From Longimicrobium sp. (GTDB taxonomy: Bacteria; Gemmatimonadota; Gemmatimonadetes; Longimicrobiales; Longimicrobiaceae): a DNA stretch of 64,000 bases. The notes beneath the pieces were generated by a model, which saw only the letters and a list, made by a program, of their open reading frames with translations, was not told the DNA's origin and did no database searches. The translations under genes were made by a program, and so were the position numbers. The stretch covers positions 22,690-86,689 of the forward strand of contig DASVTZ010000217.1 in assembly GCA_036387335.1 (NCBI GenBank). The letters run 5' to 3'. Shown here piece after piece: positions 52,053-60,947 of this stretch (the first letter of the stretch is position 1; the number at the start of each line of letters is the position of its first letter).

Positions 52053-52553
52053 ATGCGCGTGAGGGAAGGTGCGGCGTTCGAGTGCCGGTTCGAGGTGCGC
52101 TGGGACGACCTGGACGGCAACCGCCACGTCCGGAACACGGCGTTCAGCGAGTACGCCACGCACACGCGCTTCCGCCTGCTGGGCGCGCACGGCTTCACGC
52201 AGGCGCGGCTGGAGGCGCTGCGCTTCGGCCCGGTGATGATGCGCGAGGAGATCCGCTACCGCCGCGAGGTGCTCTTTGGCGACGAGGTGGTGGTGGACGT
52301 CCGCTGCGCCGGCCTCTCCCCGGACAGCTCGCACTGGCGCGTGCACCAGGACGTGCGCCGCTCCGACGGCCGCGAGGCGGCGATACTGACGATCCAGGGC
52401 GGGTGGCTGGACCTGGACGCCCGCAAGCTCGTCGCGCCCCCCGCCGAGCTCCCCGCCGTCCTCCTCTCCCTCCCGCGCACCAACGACTTCGAGGATCTCC
52501 CGTCGCTGATCCGGCGGCGGGGTGGGGGTACCGGGGTGTTGCCGGGCGAATGA
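52053..52553 (+). CDS. Hotdog-fold acyl-CoA thioesterase (4HBT type)
   Basis: A 166-residue protein from the ATG at 52053. The hotdog signature is RWDDLDGNRHVRNTAFSEY (Asp of the 4HBT active site), followed by EIRYRREVLFGDEVVVDV. It hydrolyses acyl-CoA or acyl-ACP thioesters; the chain length is unknown. Another hotdog protein lies at 54448. Confidence 0.88.
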   Translation: MRVREGAAFECRFEVRWDDLDGNRHVRNTAFSEYATHTRFRLLGAHGFTQARLEALRFGPVMMREEIRYRREVLFGDEVVVDVRCAGLSPDSSHWRVHQDVRRSDGREAAILTIQGGWLDLDARKLVAPPAELPAVLLSLPRTNDFEDLPSLIRRRGGGTGVLPGE

Positions 52554-52609
52554 ATTCGCGGCTGGGAAAGCGCGAAATCCGCCGTCGCGGATTGGCTGCG
52601 GAGCACGAG

Positions 52610-52659
52610 CCGGCTTCAGCCGCCTTCGCGTTGTTCCAGCCGGGGGATTCATCCCCCGG
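52610..52659. repeat. Type-E repeat: GGCTTCAGCC and CCGGGGGAT palindromes
   Basis: GGCTTCAGCC (about 52612-52621) and the perfect palindrome CCGGGGGATTCATCCCCCGG (52640-52659), separated by TTGTTCCAG. The same family (GCTGAAGC core) recurs at 60632-60684. Confidence 0.7.
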
Positions 52660-52700
52660 TGTTCGGATCCAGCCGCAAACCATACCCACGGCCATACCCG

Positions 52701-54458
52701 ATGACACGACTCCTCCGCCCCCTGCTCCCCGTCCTCCTCACCCCCGCGCTGGCGCTGTCCGCGTGCGCGCCGCCGGCCGGGCCGCGGGCGATCACGGCCG
52801 ACAGCCCGCCACTCGCGACCGATGCGGCGGGCGAGGCGTGGGTGGAGAGGACACTCGCGGGGATGACGTTGCGGCAGCGGGTGGCGCAGCTCGTCTTTCC
52901 GTGGATCAGCGGCAAGTCGCCCGCGCAGGAGCCGGAGGAGACCGCGCGGATGCTGGAGTGGGTCGGGCGCGGCGAGGTGGGCGGGCTGATCGTCTCCATC
53001 GGCGCGCCGGCGGAGATGGCGGCGAAGCTGCACGCGGCACAGCGCGGCGCCCGCGTGCCGCTGCTGATTGTATCTGACCTGGAGACGGGGCCGGGAATGC
53101 GGCTTACCCCCGGCGGCACCTCCATGCCCCCCGCGATGGCGTTCGGCGCGGCGGACGACGAGGGGCTGGCGCGCGAGGCGGGGCGGGTGACCGCGGCGGA
53201 GGGGCGCGCGGTGGGGATCCACCTGACCTTCGGGCCGGTGCTGGACGTCAACTCGAATCCCGACAACCCCATCATCAACGTGCGCTCCTTTGGCGAGCGG
53301 CCCGACCACGTGGGGCGGCTCGCGTCCGCGTGGATCGAGGGCGCGCGGGCCGGGGGGCTGCTCACGGTGGGCAAGCACTTCCCGGGGCACGGCGACACGC
53401 AGGTGGATTCGCACGTGGGCCTCGCCGCCATAAGCGCGGATTCGGGGCGGCTGGCGCGCGTGGAGCTGGTGCCTTTCCTGGCGGCGACGGGCGCGGGAAT
53501 GGACGGGATGCTCGTGGGCCACATCGCCATGCTGGGGATCGAGGGGCCGAACGCCGCGCCCGCCACGCTCTCTCCGCGCATCACCACCGGCCTGCTGAGG
53601 GGGCAGATGGGCTTCCGCGGCATCGTCTTCACCGATGCGCTCAACATGGGCGCCGTGACGCGCACGTACCCGGTCGCCGAGGCGAGCATTCTCGCGCTCC
53701 TGGCCGGCGCGGATGCGCTGCTCCAGCCGCCGGGGCACGAGGAGGTGATCGACTCCGTGGTCTCGGCGGTGCAGGCGGGGCGCATTCCGGCGGCGCGGGT
53801 GGAGGAGGCGGCGCGGCGCATCCTGCGGGCGAAGGCGGCGGCGGGTCTGCACCGCCGCCGCACCGGCGGACCCGTGCCCGGCGCTGGCGTGGGATCGGCG
53901 GCGCACGCGGATGTGGCCCGGCGCGTCGCCGAGCGCTCCATCGTGCTGGTGCGCGACCGCAATGGCGCGGTACCCATCCGCCGCGGCGCGCGCGTGCTCC
54001 ACGTCACCTACGCGGCGCGTGCACGGGCGGGGATGGCGCTGCAGCGCGGGCTGGCGGCGGGCGGGCTGATGGTGGAGCACGTGCAGGTGGGCCCGTCCAC
54101 GCCGGAGGCGGTTTTCGACTCGTTGCGCACGCGCGCCGCATCCGTGGACGTCGTGATCGCCAGCGCCGCGATCGCGCCGGTGCACAACCAGGCGCTGGGG
54201 CTGGGCGGCGGGTTCGCGGCATGGGTGGAGGGGCTCTCCGCCGCAGGGCGGCCGGTGGTGGCGGTGTCGCTGGGAAGCCCGTACCTGCTGAGCGGCTTCC
54301 CCTCCGTTCCCGCCTACCTCCTTGCGTGGGACACGACCGAGGCGTCCGAAGGCGCCGCCGCGCGCGCGCTGCTGGGGACGGGCGCCATCCACGGACGCCT
54401 CCCCGTGTCGCTGCCGCCGCACCACCGCGTGGGCGAGGGGCTCGATCGTGGGCCCTGA
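52701..54458 (+). CDS. Glycoside hydrolase family 3 (NagZ-like) lipoprotein
   Basis: A 585-residue protein from the ATG at 52701. The signal peptide ends in the lipobox LSAC. The GH3 TIM barrel has SDLETGPGMRL, KHFPGHGDTQVDSH with the acid/base His-Asp of NagZ-type enzymes, and FTDALNMGAV with the nucleophile Asp. Unlike cytoplasmic NagZ (about 340 residues) it has a second C-terminal GH3 domain of 230 residues. It likely removes terminal beta-N-acetylglucosamine in the periplasm. Its end overlaps the next gene by 11 bp. Confidence 0.92.
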   Translation: MTRLLRPLLPVLLTPALALSACAPPAGPRAITADSPPLATDAAGEAWVERTLAGMTLRQRVAQLVFPWISGKSPAQEPEETARMLEWVGRGEVGGLIVSIGAPAEMAAKLHAAQRGARVPLLIVSDLETGPGMRLTPGGTSMPPAMAFGAADDEGLAREAGRVTAAEGRAVGIHLTFGPVLDVNSNPDNPIINVRSFGERPDHVGRLASAWIEGARAGGLLTVGKHFPGHGDTQVDSHVGLAAISADSGRLARVELVPFLAATGAGMDGMLVGHIAMLGIEGPNAAPATLSPRITTGLLRGQMGFRGIVFTDALNMGAVTRTYPVAEASILALLAGADALLQPPGHEEVIDSVVSAVQAGRIPAARVEEAARRILRAKAAAGLHRRRTGGPVPGAGVGSAAHADVARRVAERSIVLVRDRNGAVPIRRGARVLHVTYAARARAGMALQRGLAAGGLMVEHVQVGPSTPEAVFDSLRTRAASVDVVIASAAIAPVHNQALGLGGGFAAWVEGLSAAGRPVVAVSLGSPYLLSGFPSVPAYLLAWDTTEASEGAAARALLGTGAIHGRLPVSLPPHHRVGEGLDRGP

Positions 54459-54927
54459 ACCTATCGGGTCCATCCGACCTCCAGGGCAGCCCCAGGACCC
54501 CGACTACGAGGCGCGCCTCCGCGCGAGCTTCCAGCGCCAGCAGGTGATGGCCACGCTTGGCGCGCGTCTCACCCGGGTCGCGCCCGGCGAGACGGACATC
54601 GAGCTTCCCTTTCGGAGCGACCTCACCCAGCAGAACGGCTTCCTCCACGCCGGCGTCGTGACGACGATCCTGGACAGCGCCTGCGGGGGCGCCGCATTAT
54701 CGCTGATGCCCGCGGAGGCGGGGGTGCTCAGCATCGAGTTCAAGACGAACCTGCTGGCGCCCGCCCGCGGCGAGCTCCTGATCGCCCGCGCCCGCGTGGT
54801 GCGCGCCGGCCGCACCATCACCGTCTGCCAGGCGGACGGCGTGATGGTGGATGGGGACCGCGAGGTGCACGTCGCCACCATGACCGCGACGATGATGACC
54901 GTCCTCGGCCGCGGCGTGGCGGGCTAG
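54448..54927 (+). CDS. PaaI-type hotdog thioesterase
   Basis: A 159-residue protein from the GTG at 54448, which overlaps the GH3 stop and has GCGAGGGG as ribosome binding site. The PaaI features are QNGFLHAGVVTTILDSACGG (catalytic Asp), then VLSIEFKTNLLAPARG. It probably hydrolyses aryl- or acyl-CoA thioesters. No phenylacetate genes are nearby, so it is likely a housekeeping paralogue. Confidence 0.9.
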   Translation: MGPEPIGSIRPPGQPQDPDYEARLRASFQRQQVMATLGARLTRVAPGETDIELPFRSDLTQQNGFLHAGVVTTILDSACGGAALSLMPAEAGVLSIEFKTNLLAPARGELLIARARVVRAGRTITVCQADGVMVDGDREVHVATMTATMMTVLGRGVAG

Positions 54928-54960
54928 ACGCCCGATGCGCCCTCAAGGGAGGTGACGAAC

Positions 54961-55431
54961 ATGGTGCAGATCGCAGCCGCGACCCCCGAGGAGTACTTGC
55001 GGTCGCTCCCCGAAGACCGCCGCGAGGTGGTGGCGGCGGTGCGCGACGTCATCGTGCGCAACCTGCCGGACGGTTACAGGGAGACGGCGAGCTGGGGGAT
55101 GCTCGCGTACTGCGTCCCGCTGGAGCGCTTTCCGAACACGTACAACAAGCAGCCGCTCGCCTACGTGGGGCTCGCCTCGCAAAAAAACCACATCGCGCTG
55201 TACATGATGGGCGCGTACGGCGATCCCGCGCACGCGAGGCTGATCGAGGAGGGGTTCGCGCGGGCCGGAAAGAAGTTGGACATGGGCAAGTCGTGCATCC
55301 GCTTCCGCAAGCTCGACGACCTGCCGCTGGACGTGATCGGCGAGGCCGTCGCGCGCATGCCGCCCGAGGAGCTCATGGCGCTGCACGACGCCGCCCATCC
55401 GCCGAAGCCGAAGAAGCCCCGCTCCGCCTGA
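54961..55431 (+). CDS. DUF1801 family protein
   Basis: A 156-residue protein with the DUF1801 (YdhG-like) core: EYLRSLPEDRREVVAAVRDV, PDGYRETASWGMLAYCVPLE, and KLDMGKSCIRFRKLDDLPLD. Function unknown; the fold is related to iron-chaperone frataxin-like proteins. The ATG at 54961 was chosen because AAGGGAGG lies 9 bp ahead. A type-B repeat starts 9 bp after its stop. Confidence 0.9.
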   Translation: MVQIAAATPEEYLRSLPEDRREVVAAVRDVIVRNLPDGYRETASWGMLAYCVPLERFPNTYNKQPLAYVGLASQKNHIALYMMGAYGDPAHARLIEEGFARAGKKLDMGKSCIRFRKLDDLPLDVIGEAVARMPPEELMALHDAAHPPKPKKPRSA

Positions 55432-55440
55432 ACGGCGGGC

Positions 55441-55532
55441 CTCACACAGAGCCACAGAGGCAACGGAGAGAAAAGCAGAAGGGGAACTCCGTGGCCTTGG
55501 GGTTCCCCTCCGCGTCTCTGTGTGATGCTTTT
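55441..55532. repeat. Type-B palindromic repeat, copy 6, forming a terminator
   Basis: CTCACACAGAGCCACAGAGG opens the element and CTCTGTGTGA closes it at 55525, followed by TGCTTTTTT. It sits between the convergent DUF1801 and DUF5715-like genes. Confidence 0.88.
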
Positions 55533-55537
55533 TTCGG

Positions 55538-56413
55538 CTACTCCACGTGCTCCGGGGCGCGGATGCGGGCGGCGACGGTGGTGTGGTAGACGGGCTGCTG
55601 GCGCTCCATCATCACCTTGACCTTGCCCTCTCTGCGCATCTCGCCGAGCACGCGTCCCAGCTCGCCCTGCAGCGCGCTGGCGTGGCGCTTCGCGACGTCC
55701 TGCATCAGCGAGTCCTGGAGCTGCGCCAGCTCGGGCGGCAGACCCGGCTCGGCCGCGGGCGGCGCGAAGCGGATGTGCGAGATGTCCATCGTGGTGCCGT
55801 ACTCGTGGGTGCTCACCCCGGCCGCCGCGTTGGAGTTGCGCTGGCGGAGGTCGGCCTGCGATTCGTCGGTGCGCAGCACGGAGGTCACGGTCAGGCGGAA
55901 GCGCGGGAGGCCCATCTCGTCCATGCGCGCCTGGAAGCGGCGCGACGCCTCCAGCAGCATCCCGCGCGCGGAGGGCGTGGAGAACGGCACCGAGTAGGTG
56001 AGGTCGCGGAGCACCCAGTAGCTCGTGGTATCCTCCAGCTCCACCAGCCGTCCAGCGCTCCGCAGCCTCGCGATCTCCGCCTTCCCCGACGCGCGCACGC
56101 CGCCGGACTGCGCCACGACGAGCTGCTCGGCGTTCACGTCCTGGCGAAGCGCGGCGCGCTCCTCCCGCGTCAGCCCGCGCACCTTGCGCAGCGCGCGGTC
56201 CACCGAGTCAACCCGCGCCACGATGCGCGCGCGCTGCACGGACGCGTCGCTGGGCGCCACGACGGCGGCGAGCTCGGCCGGAGGAGCGGCGGGCGCCGGC
56301 CTCTCAACGCGCGCCGGCTCGGTCTCGGTGAGCCCCGCGTTCTCCACCTGCCCGCAGGCTCCCGCGACTCCCGCCGCCACCAGCAGCCCCGCTCCGCTCC
56401 AGATTGCACGCAT
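55538..56413 (-). CDS. DUF5715-like lipoprotein, M15-peptidase-like
   Basis: A 291-residue protein whose signal peptide ends GVAGAC (lipobox). The C-terminal part has SVLRTDESQADLRQRNSNAA followed by GVSTHEYGTTMDIS, which resembles the SXHXXGXAXD zinc motif of VanY-type D,D-carboxypeptidases (His and Asp kept). The family DUF5715 is described as M15-related; whether the enzyme is active is unknown. It would act on the peptidoglycan. Confidence 0.82.
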   Translation of the reverse strand: MRAIWSGAGLLVAAGVAGACGQVENAGLTETEPARVERPAPAAPPAELAAVVAPSDASVQRARIVARVDSVDRALRKVRGLTREERAALRQDVNAEQLVVAQSGGVRASGKAEIARLRSAGRLVELEDTTSYWVLRDLTYSVPFSTPSARGMLLEASRRFQARMDEMGLPRFRLTVTSVLRTDESQADLRQRNSNAAAGVSTHEYGTTMDISHIRFAPPAAEPGLPPELAQLQDSLMQDVAKRHASALQGELGRVLGEMRREGKVKVMMERQQPVYHTTVAARIRAPEHVE

Positions 56414-56522
56414 CTCACGCCCCGCTCGCTGTGTGTTTCCGCTTGCGGTGCGTATAGGCTAAAACCGTGCCGTGCAATCACGTAGCCAACATCCGCGCGT
56501 GACTTGTTTCCAAAAAAAATGG

Positions 56523-56612
56523 TCTCACGCGGAGGCGCGGAGACACGGAGGAGGAAAGAAAGAGGACCGGGTGTCTTGTTGTTCTCTCTGCGTCTCCGCG
56601 CCTCCGCGTGAG
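56523..56612. repeat. Type-A palindromic repeat, copy 5
   Basis: TCTCACGCGGAGGCGCGGAG at 56523 and CTCCGCGCCTCCGCGTGAG at 56594-56612, with a purine-rich centre. It is preceded by AAAAAAAA, so read on the minus strand it ends in a T tract (terminator of the gene at 56692). No gene is seen in 56414-56691. Confidence 0.85.
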
Positions 56613-56664
56613 CCTGCTGTTGCCGTGCTTGACACGCGCTGCAACCTGTCGCTCAGGATGACAG

Positions 56665-56699
56665 ATGGCGCGCACGAACGCACTAACGCACTCACGCAC
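56665..56699. repeat. CACTAACG tandem repeat overlapping a gene end
   Basis: GAACGCACTAACGCACTCAC, as at 13826; here the block includes the stop codon (TCA, 56692-56694) of the minus-strand histidine kinase. Confidence 0.7.
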
Positions 56700-58284
56700 T
56701 TTCCAAGGCCAGCGTAAACTCCGCCCCCTCTCCCGGCTTGCTGCGCACCGTCAGGTCGCCGCCCATGGCGCGGGCGAGATCGCGGCTGATGGCGAGGCCC
56801 AGGCCGGTGCCCTCGTGGCCGCTGGTCAGCGAGCGGCCGAGCTGCACGAACGGCTCGAAGATGGCGGCCTGCTGGTCCGGCTCGATCCCCTCGCCCGTGT
56901 CTGTGACGGCGATGAGGATGCGCGACGCCTCCGCGCCGCAGGTGACGGTGACGCTGCCGCCCGCGGGGGTGAACTTCACGGCGTTCCCCAGCAGGTTCAG
57001 CACGATCTGCTGGGCCTTGGCGCGGTCGGCGAGCGCGACCAGCCCATCCGAGCACGGGCCGCGAAGCAGATGGAGGCCCTTGGTGAGCGCCTGCGGCTCC
57101 ACCATGGGGAGCACGGCGTCCACGATCTCGCAGGCCGGGACCGGGGTGAGGTCGTACTCCACCTGGCCGGCCTCGATGCGGCTGTAGTTGAGCAGGTCGG
57201 TGATGATGCCCAGCAGGTGCTGCTGCGTGCGGCGGATGCGCTCCAGGTACTCGCGCTGCTGCGCCGTCAGCGCGCCCGCCACCCCCATCTCCATCAGCTC
57301 CGTGTAGCCCAGCGTGGCGTTGATGGGCGTGCGCAGCTCGTGCGACATCGCCGCCAGGAACTCGCTCCGCGCACGGCTCGCCGCCTCCACCTCGGCGATG
57401 CGCCGCTCGTCGGCCACCAGCCGCTCCTGCACCGCGAGCCGCTCCGTCAGGTCGCGCGTCACCTTGGCGAAACCCAGAAGCGTGCCGTCGCCGCGGTGGA
57501 GCGGCGCCACCAGGACGCTCGCCCAGAAGCGCGACCCGTCCTTGCGAATGCGCCACCCCTCCTCCTCGAATTTCCCCTCGCGCGCCGAAGTCTCCAGCTC
57601 CCACGCCGGCTTGCCGGCTTCCACGTCCTCGGGCGGGTAGAAGATGGAGAAGTGCCGGCCGATGGCGTCCTCCGGCGTGTACCCCTTGATGCGCTCCGCG
57701 CCCGTGTTCCAGCTCACGATGCGCCCTTCCGGGTCCAGCATGAAGATGGCGTAGTCGCTCACGCTCTGAACGAGGAGGCGGAACCGCTCCTCGCTCTGGC
57801 GCAGCAGCTCCTCGGAGCGGCGGCGCTCGGTGAGGTCGCGCGTGACCTTGGCGAACCCCACCAGCGTCCCCGACTCGTCGCGAAGGGCGGTGATGACCAC
57901 GTTGGCCCAGAAGCGCGTGCCGTCCTTGCGAAGGCGCCATCCCTCGTCCTCCACGCTCCCGTCGCGGATCGCCGTCTCCAGCTCCCACTCCGGCTTCCGT
58001 GCCTCGATGTCCACGGCCGGATAGAAGGTGGAGAAGTGCCGGCCGATGATCTCGTGCGGAAGGTACCCCTTGAGCCTCTGGGCGCCCGCGTTCCAGCTGA
58101 GGACGTGGCCCCCCGCGTCCAGCGCGAAGATGGCGTAGTCGCGCACGCTGTCCACCAGCAGCCGGTAGAGCCCGGCGCCCTCGGCCACGGCGGCGCCGCC
58201 CGCGTATGCCGCGGCGGCGCTCTCGGCCGGCGAGGGAGCGTCGCCCTGCCAGGCGCCATCCCCCTGCGGGTCGGACGAATTCAT
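56692..58284 (-). CDS. PAS-PAS sensor histidine kinase
   Basis: A 530-residue cytoplasmic kinase. Two tandem, very similar PAS domains (about 40-155, LLVDSVRDYAIFALDAGGHV, and 165-285, LLVQSVSDYAIFMLDPEGRI), each with RHFSTFYP or RHFSIFYP and a PAC segment, suggest an internal duplication. The H-box is FLAAMSHELRTPINATLGY, the N-box LLGNAVKF, and G2 GTGLGLAISRDLA. There is no receiver or response regulator nearby. The stop codon lies in a CACTAACG repeat. Confidence 0.93.
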   Translation of the reverse strand: MNSSDPQGDGAWQGDAPSPAESAAAAYAGGAAVAEGAGLYRLLVDSVRDYAIFALDAGGHVLSWNAGAQRLKGYLPHEIIGRHFSTFYPAVDIEARKPEWELETAIRDGSVEDEGWRLRKDGTRFWANVVITALRDESGTLVGFAKVTRDLTERRRSEELLRQSEERFRLLVQSVSDYAIFMLDPEGRIVSWNTGAERIKGYTPEDAIGRHFSIFYPPEDVEAGKPAWELETSAREGKFEEEGWRIRKDGSRFWASVLVAPLHRGDGTLLGFAKVTRDLTERLAVQERLVADERRIAEVEAASRARSEFLAAMSHELRTPINATLGYTELMEMGVAGALTAQQREYLERIRRTQQHLLGIITDLLNYSRIEAGQVEYDLTPVPACEIVDAVLPMVEPQALTKGLHLLRGPCSDGLVALADRAKAQQIVLNLLGNAVKFTPAGGSVTVTCGAEASRILIAVTDTGEGIEPDQQAAIFEPFVQLGRSLTSGHEGTGLGLAISRDLARAMGGDLTVRSKPGEGAEFTLALESA

Positions 58285-58394
58285 TCTTGCGGCCTCCGTC
58301 GGTCTCCGCGTAGCGGTTCAGCGATCCCCAGGCGGAAGCTTCACTGCTCAAACCATTCCACCGCGCGGTGTCTCGGGTTTGTGCAAGGAGCGGC

Positions 58395-60527
58395 TCAGCG
58401 CACCTCGGGCCGCACGTGCCGCTCGAACCACTCCACGATCCGCAGCATGTGGTCCACGCGGTGCGCGGGCTCGCCGGAGCGGGTGAGCTCGTGGCCCTCG
58501 CGCGGGTAGCGCACGAACTCCACCGGCCGGCCGAGCACGGTGAGGGCGCGGTAGAACGCCTCGGCGCCGGCGATGGTGGTGCGGTAGTCCTGCTCGCCGT
58601 GCAGCATCAGGAGCGGCGTGCGCACGTTGGCCACGTGCGTCAGCGGCGACTGCTCGCGGGCGATGTCGGCCTGCTCCCACGGCCGCCCGCCGAACTCGCC
58701 TTCGAAGAGGCGCCAGGTGTTGGACGCGCCCCACCAGATCGACAGGTCGTACACGCCGCGCTGCGACGCCGCCGCCTTGAAGCGCTCCGGCGCCTCCTTG
58801 GCGATGATCCACGCCGTCAGGTATCCCGCGTAGCTCCCGCCGGTGATGGCCTGCTTCGCCGGGTCTGCCAGGCCGCGCGCCAGCACGCTGTCCGCGCCGA
58901 TCAGGATGTCGCGCGCCGGCGGCGTCCCCCAGTTGCGGTGGATGCTCTGCAGCGTCTCCTCGCCGTAGCCGCCGGAGCCGCGCGGGTTGCTGAAGAAGAC
59001 GGTGTACCCCGCCCCCGCCAGCGACTGGTACTCCAGCCACATGCTCGACTCGCCCGGGCCCCACATGGCGTGCGGCCCGCCGTGCATCTCCACCGCCAGC
59101 GGCGGGCGCGAGCCGGGGGTGTAATTGATGGGCTTCATCACCCACCCCTGGATGCGCCGCCCATCGAAGGAGCGGTACCACATCTCCTCGTAGTCCGCCA
59201 CGTACACGCGGGCCAGCAGCGAGTCGTTGAGCGTGGTCAGCCGCCGCTCGCGCGTGCCGTCCAGCGCCGCGGAGTAGACGTCGCTGGGCCGCTGCGGGCT
59301 CATCTGCGCCCACGCCACGGTGCGCCCCTCCACGTCGAACGACGTCACCCCGCGCGGCCCGCTCGCCACCCGCTGCGGCGCGATGCGGTCCAGGCGCGTG
59401 CGGTAGAGCGGGATGGCGCCCTCCGACTGCATGGTGAAGTACAGCCATCCACCCGGTGCGAAGCTGAAGGCGCCCACCGAGCGGTCCATCGGCCCGGTGA
59501 CGCTGCGGCGCCCGCTGCCGTCCGCCCGCATCACTACCAGCTCGCTGTTCACGGCGGTGGGGAAGCGGCTGGCGACGTGCTGGCGGACGTAGGCGATGTA
59601 CTGCCCGTCGGGCGAGTAGCGCGGCGAGTTCTCCTCGTACCCCGCCTCGGTTATGCGCCGCGGCGCGCCCCCGCCGGCGGGGATGATCACCAGGTCGGCC
59701 TCCTCCTCGACGTCCGCGTGGTAGGCGCCGCGCGGCTCGGCCGACGAGAAGATGACCGCGCTCCCGTCCGGCGACCACGACGGCGCGCTGCTCCCCCAGA
59801 GGCCGGAGGTCAGGCGCACGGGCTTCGACTCGGGGCGCGCATCCACCACGTACACCTGCCGCCAGCGCTCCGCCTCGATCCCCGTTTCGCCCATGAAGGC
59901 GAGGCGGGTGACGATGCGCGGGTCGTCGTCGCGTGCGTCCTCGCGCAGCTTGGCGCGGATGGAGGCCAGCGCGGCGGCGCGGTCCTGGTCGATGTGGCGG
60001 ATGGCGGCCGCGTTCACCTTGGTCGTGTCGCGGCGCGTGCTGTCCAGCTCCATCGGCGTCAGCGCCGAGGTGAAGGCGACGCGGTCCCCCCGCGGCGACC
60101 ACACCGGTCCCGTGGCGCCGGTGCGCAGGTCGGTGAGCGGCCACGCCTCGCCCCCCTCCGCCAGCGGAAGGATCCACACCTGCGCCCGCCCGCCGTCGCG
60201 CGCGCTCACGAACGCGAGCCGCCCGCCGTCCGGCGAGAAGACGGGTCCGCCGGTGGCGGCGCTGTTGGTCCAGGTGAGGCGGCGCGGGGTGCCGCCGCCG
60301 TCGGTGCGGGCGATCCACAGGTCGCGGCGGTACTTGTTGGTGGCGGAGTCGGCCTGCGTCACCACGTACACGACGCTCCCCCCATCCGGCGCCAGCGCCA
60401 CGTCCGACGCGGTGCGCATGTGGTACAGGTCGAGCGGCACCAGCGGGCGCCGCGCCTGGGCCGTGGCGGCGCTGCTTGCCGCGATCACGGCCGCGGCGAG
60501 GGCGATGGCGGTTCGGAATCGATGCAT
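58395..60527 (-). CDS. S9-family prolyl oligopeptidase (dipeptidyl-peptidase-like), exported
   Basis: A 710-residue protein from the ATG at 60527. A signal peptide (1-25, ending ATAQA) is followed by a WD40-like beta-propeller (TolB-type blades, e.g. PVFSPDGGRLAFVSARDG) and a C-terminal alpha/beta hydrolase domain with the catalytic triad in GGSYAGY (Ser565), HGEQD (Asp647) and REGHEL (His679). It cleaves peptides, probably acylaminoacyl or dipeptidyl type, in the periplasm. Nutrient peptide scavenging is the usual role. Confidence 0.94.
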   Translation of the reverse strand: MHRFRTAIALAAAVIAASSAATAQARRPLVPLDLYHMRTASDVALAPDGGSVVYVVTQADSATNKYRRDLWIARTDGGGTPRRLTWTNSAATGGPVFSPDGGRLAFVSARDGGRAQVWILPLAEGGEAWPLTDLRTGATGPVWSPRGDRVAFTSALTPMELDSTRRDTTKVNAAAIRHIDQDRAAALASIRAKLREDARDDDPRIVTRLAFMGETGIEAERWRQVYVVDARPESKPVRLTSGLWGSSAPSWSPDGSAVIFSSAEPRGAYHADVEEEADLVIIPAGGGAPRRITEAGYEENSPRYSPDGQYIAYVRQHVASRFPTAVNSELVVMRADGSGRRSVTGPMDRSVGAFSFAPGGWLYFTMQSEGAIPLYRTRLDRIAPQRVASGPRGVTSFDVEGRTVAWAQMSPQRPSDVYSAALDGTRERRLTTLNDSLLARVYVADYEEMWYRSFDGRRIQGWVMKPINYTPGSRPPLAVEMHGGPHAMWGPGESSMWLEYQSLAGAGYTVFFSNPRGSGGYGEETLQSIHRNWGTPPARDILIGADSVLARGLADPAKQAITGGSYAGYLTAWIIAKEAPERFKAAASQRGVYDLSIWWGASNTWRLFEGEFGGRPWEQADIAREQSPLTHVANVRTPLLMLHGEQDYRTTIAGAEAFYRALTVLGRPVEFVRYPREGHELTRSGEPAHRVDHMLRIVEWFERHVRPEVR

Positions 60528-60631
60528 CGTCGGTCTTGGAGCACGGGGGAGCGTTGGGGGTGTGCGGGACACTACGGCGCGGGAGGGGTGGGGGCAAGGC
60601 GGGGGGTGGGGTAAGGCACGGGCGCCGGCGT

Positions 60632-60684
60632 AGCCGGGGGCTGAAGCCCCCGGCTGGAACCACGGGAAGACCGCTGAAGCGGTC
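60632..60684. repeat. Type-E repeat: two GCTGAAGC-centred palindromes
   Basis: AGCCGGGGGCT/AGCCCCCGGCT (60632-60655) and GACCGCT/AGCGGTC (60669-60684), both with GA as centre. Confidence 0.75.
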
Positions 60685-60744
60685 TCGCGTAACCCGGTAT
60701 CGCGGTCCTGCGTGTGCGTACCTGGAGGCGGCGCAACGCGGGCC

Positions 60745-60775
60745 ACGGGCAGCCACGCGGGGCTGCCCCTACGGC
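60745..60775. repeat. Type-D repeat
   Basis: GGGCAGCCACGCGGGGCTGC followed by CCCTACGGCGATCC; same unit as at 28777 and 33130. Confidence 0.7.
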
Positions 60776-60823
60776 GATCCGTGCGAATCGCGGGCATCGG
60801 CGCACGGCACGGATCCACGCAAA

Positions 60824-60947
60824 CGCCCCTCCCCCGCAGTTGGGGGAGGGGCCGCGAGGAACGAGCGGGGGAGGGGGCCCTTCCCCCCTCCCCCAGGCAG
60901 TTTTGGGGGAGGGGGATGCGTCGCGGAGCGACGCTGGGGGTGGGGCC
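60824..60947. repeat. Type-C repeat, copy 3 with a partial copy, abutting a stop codon
   Basis: A short CCCCTCCCCCGCAGTTGGGG hairpin (60825-60851) is followed by the full element (60884-60947), which ends GGGGGTGGGGCC directly before the stop codon (CTA on this strand) of the minus-strand gene at 60948. The gap 60528-60947 holds only repeats. Confidence 0.85.
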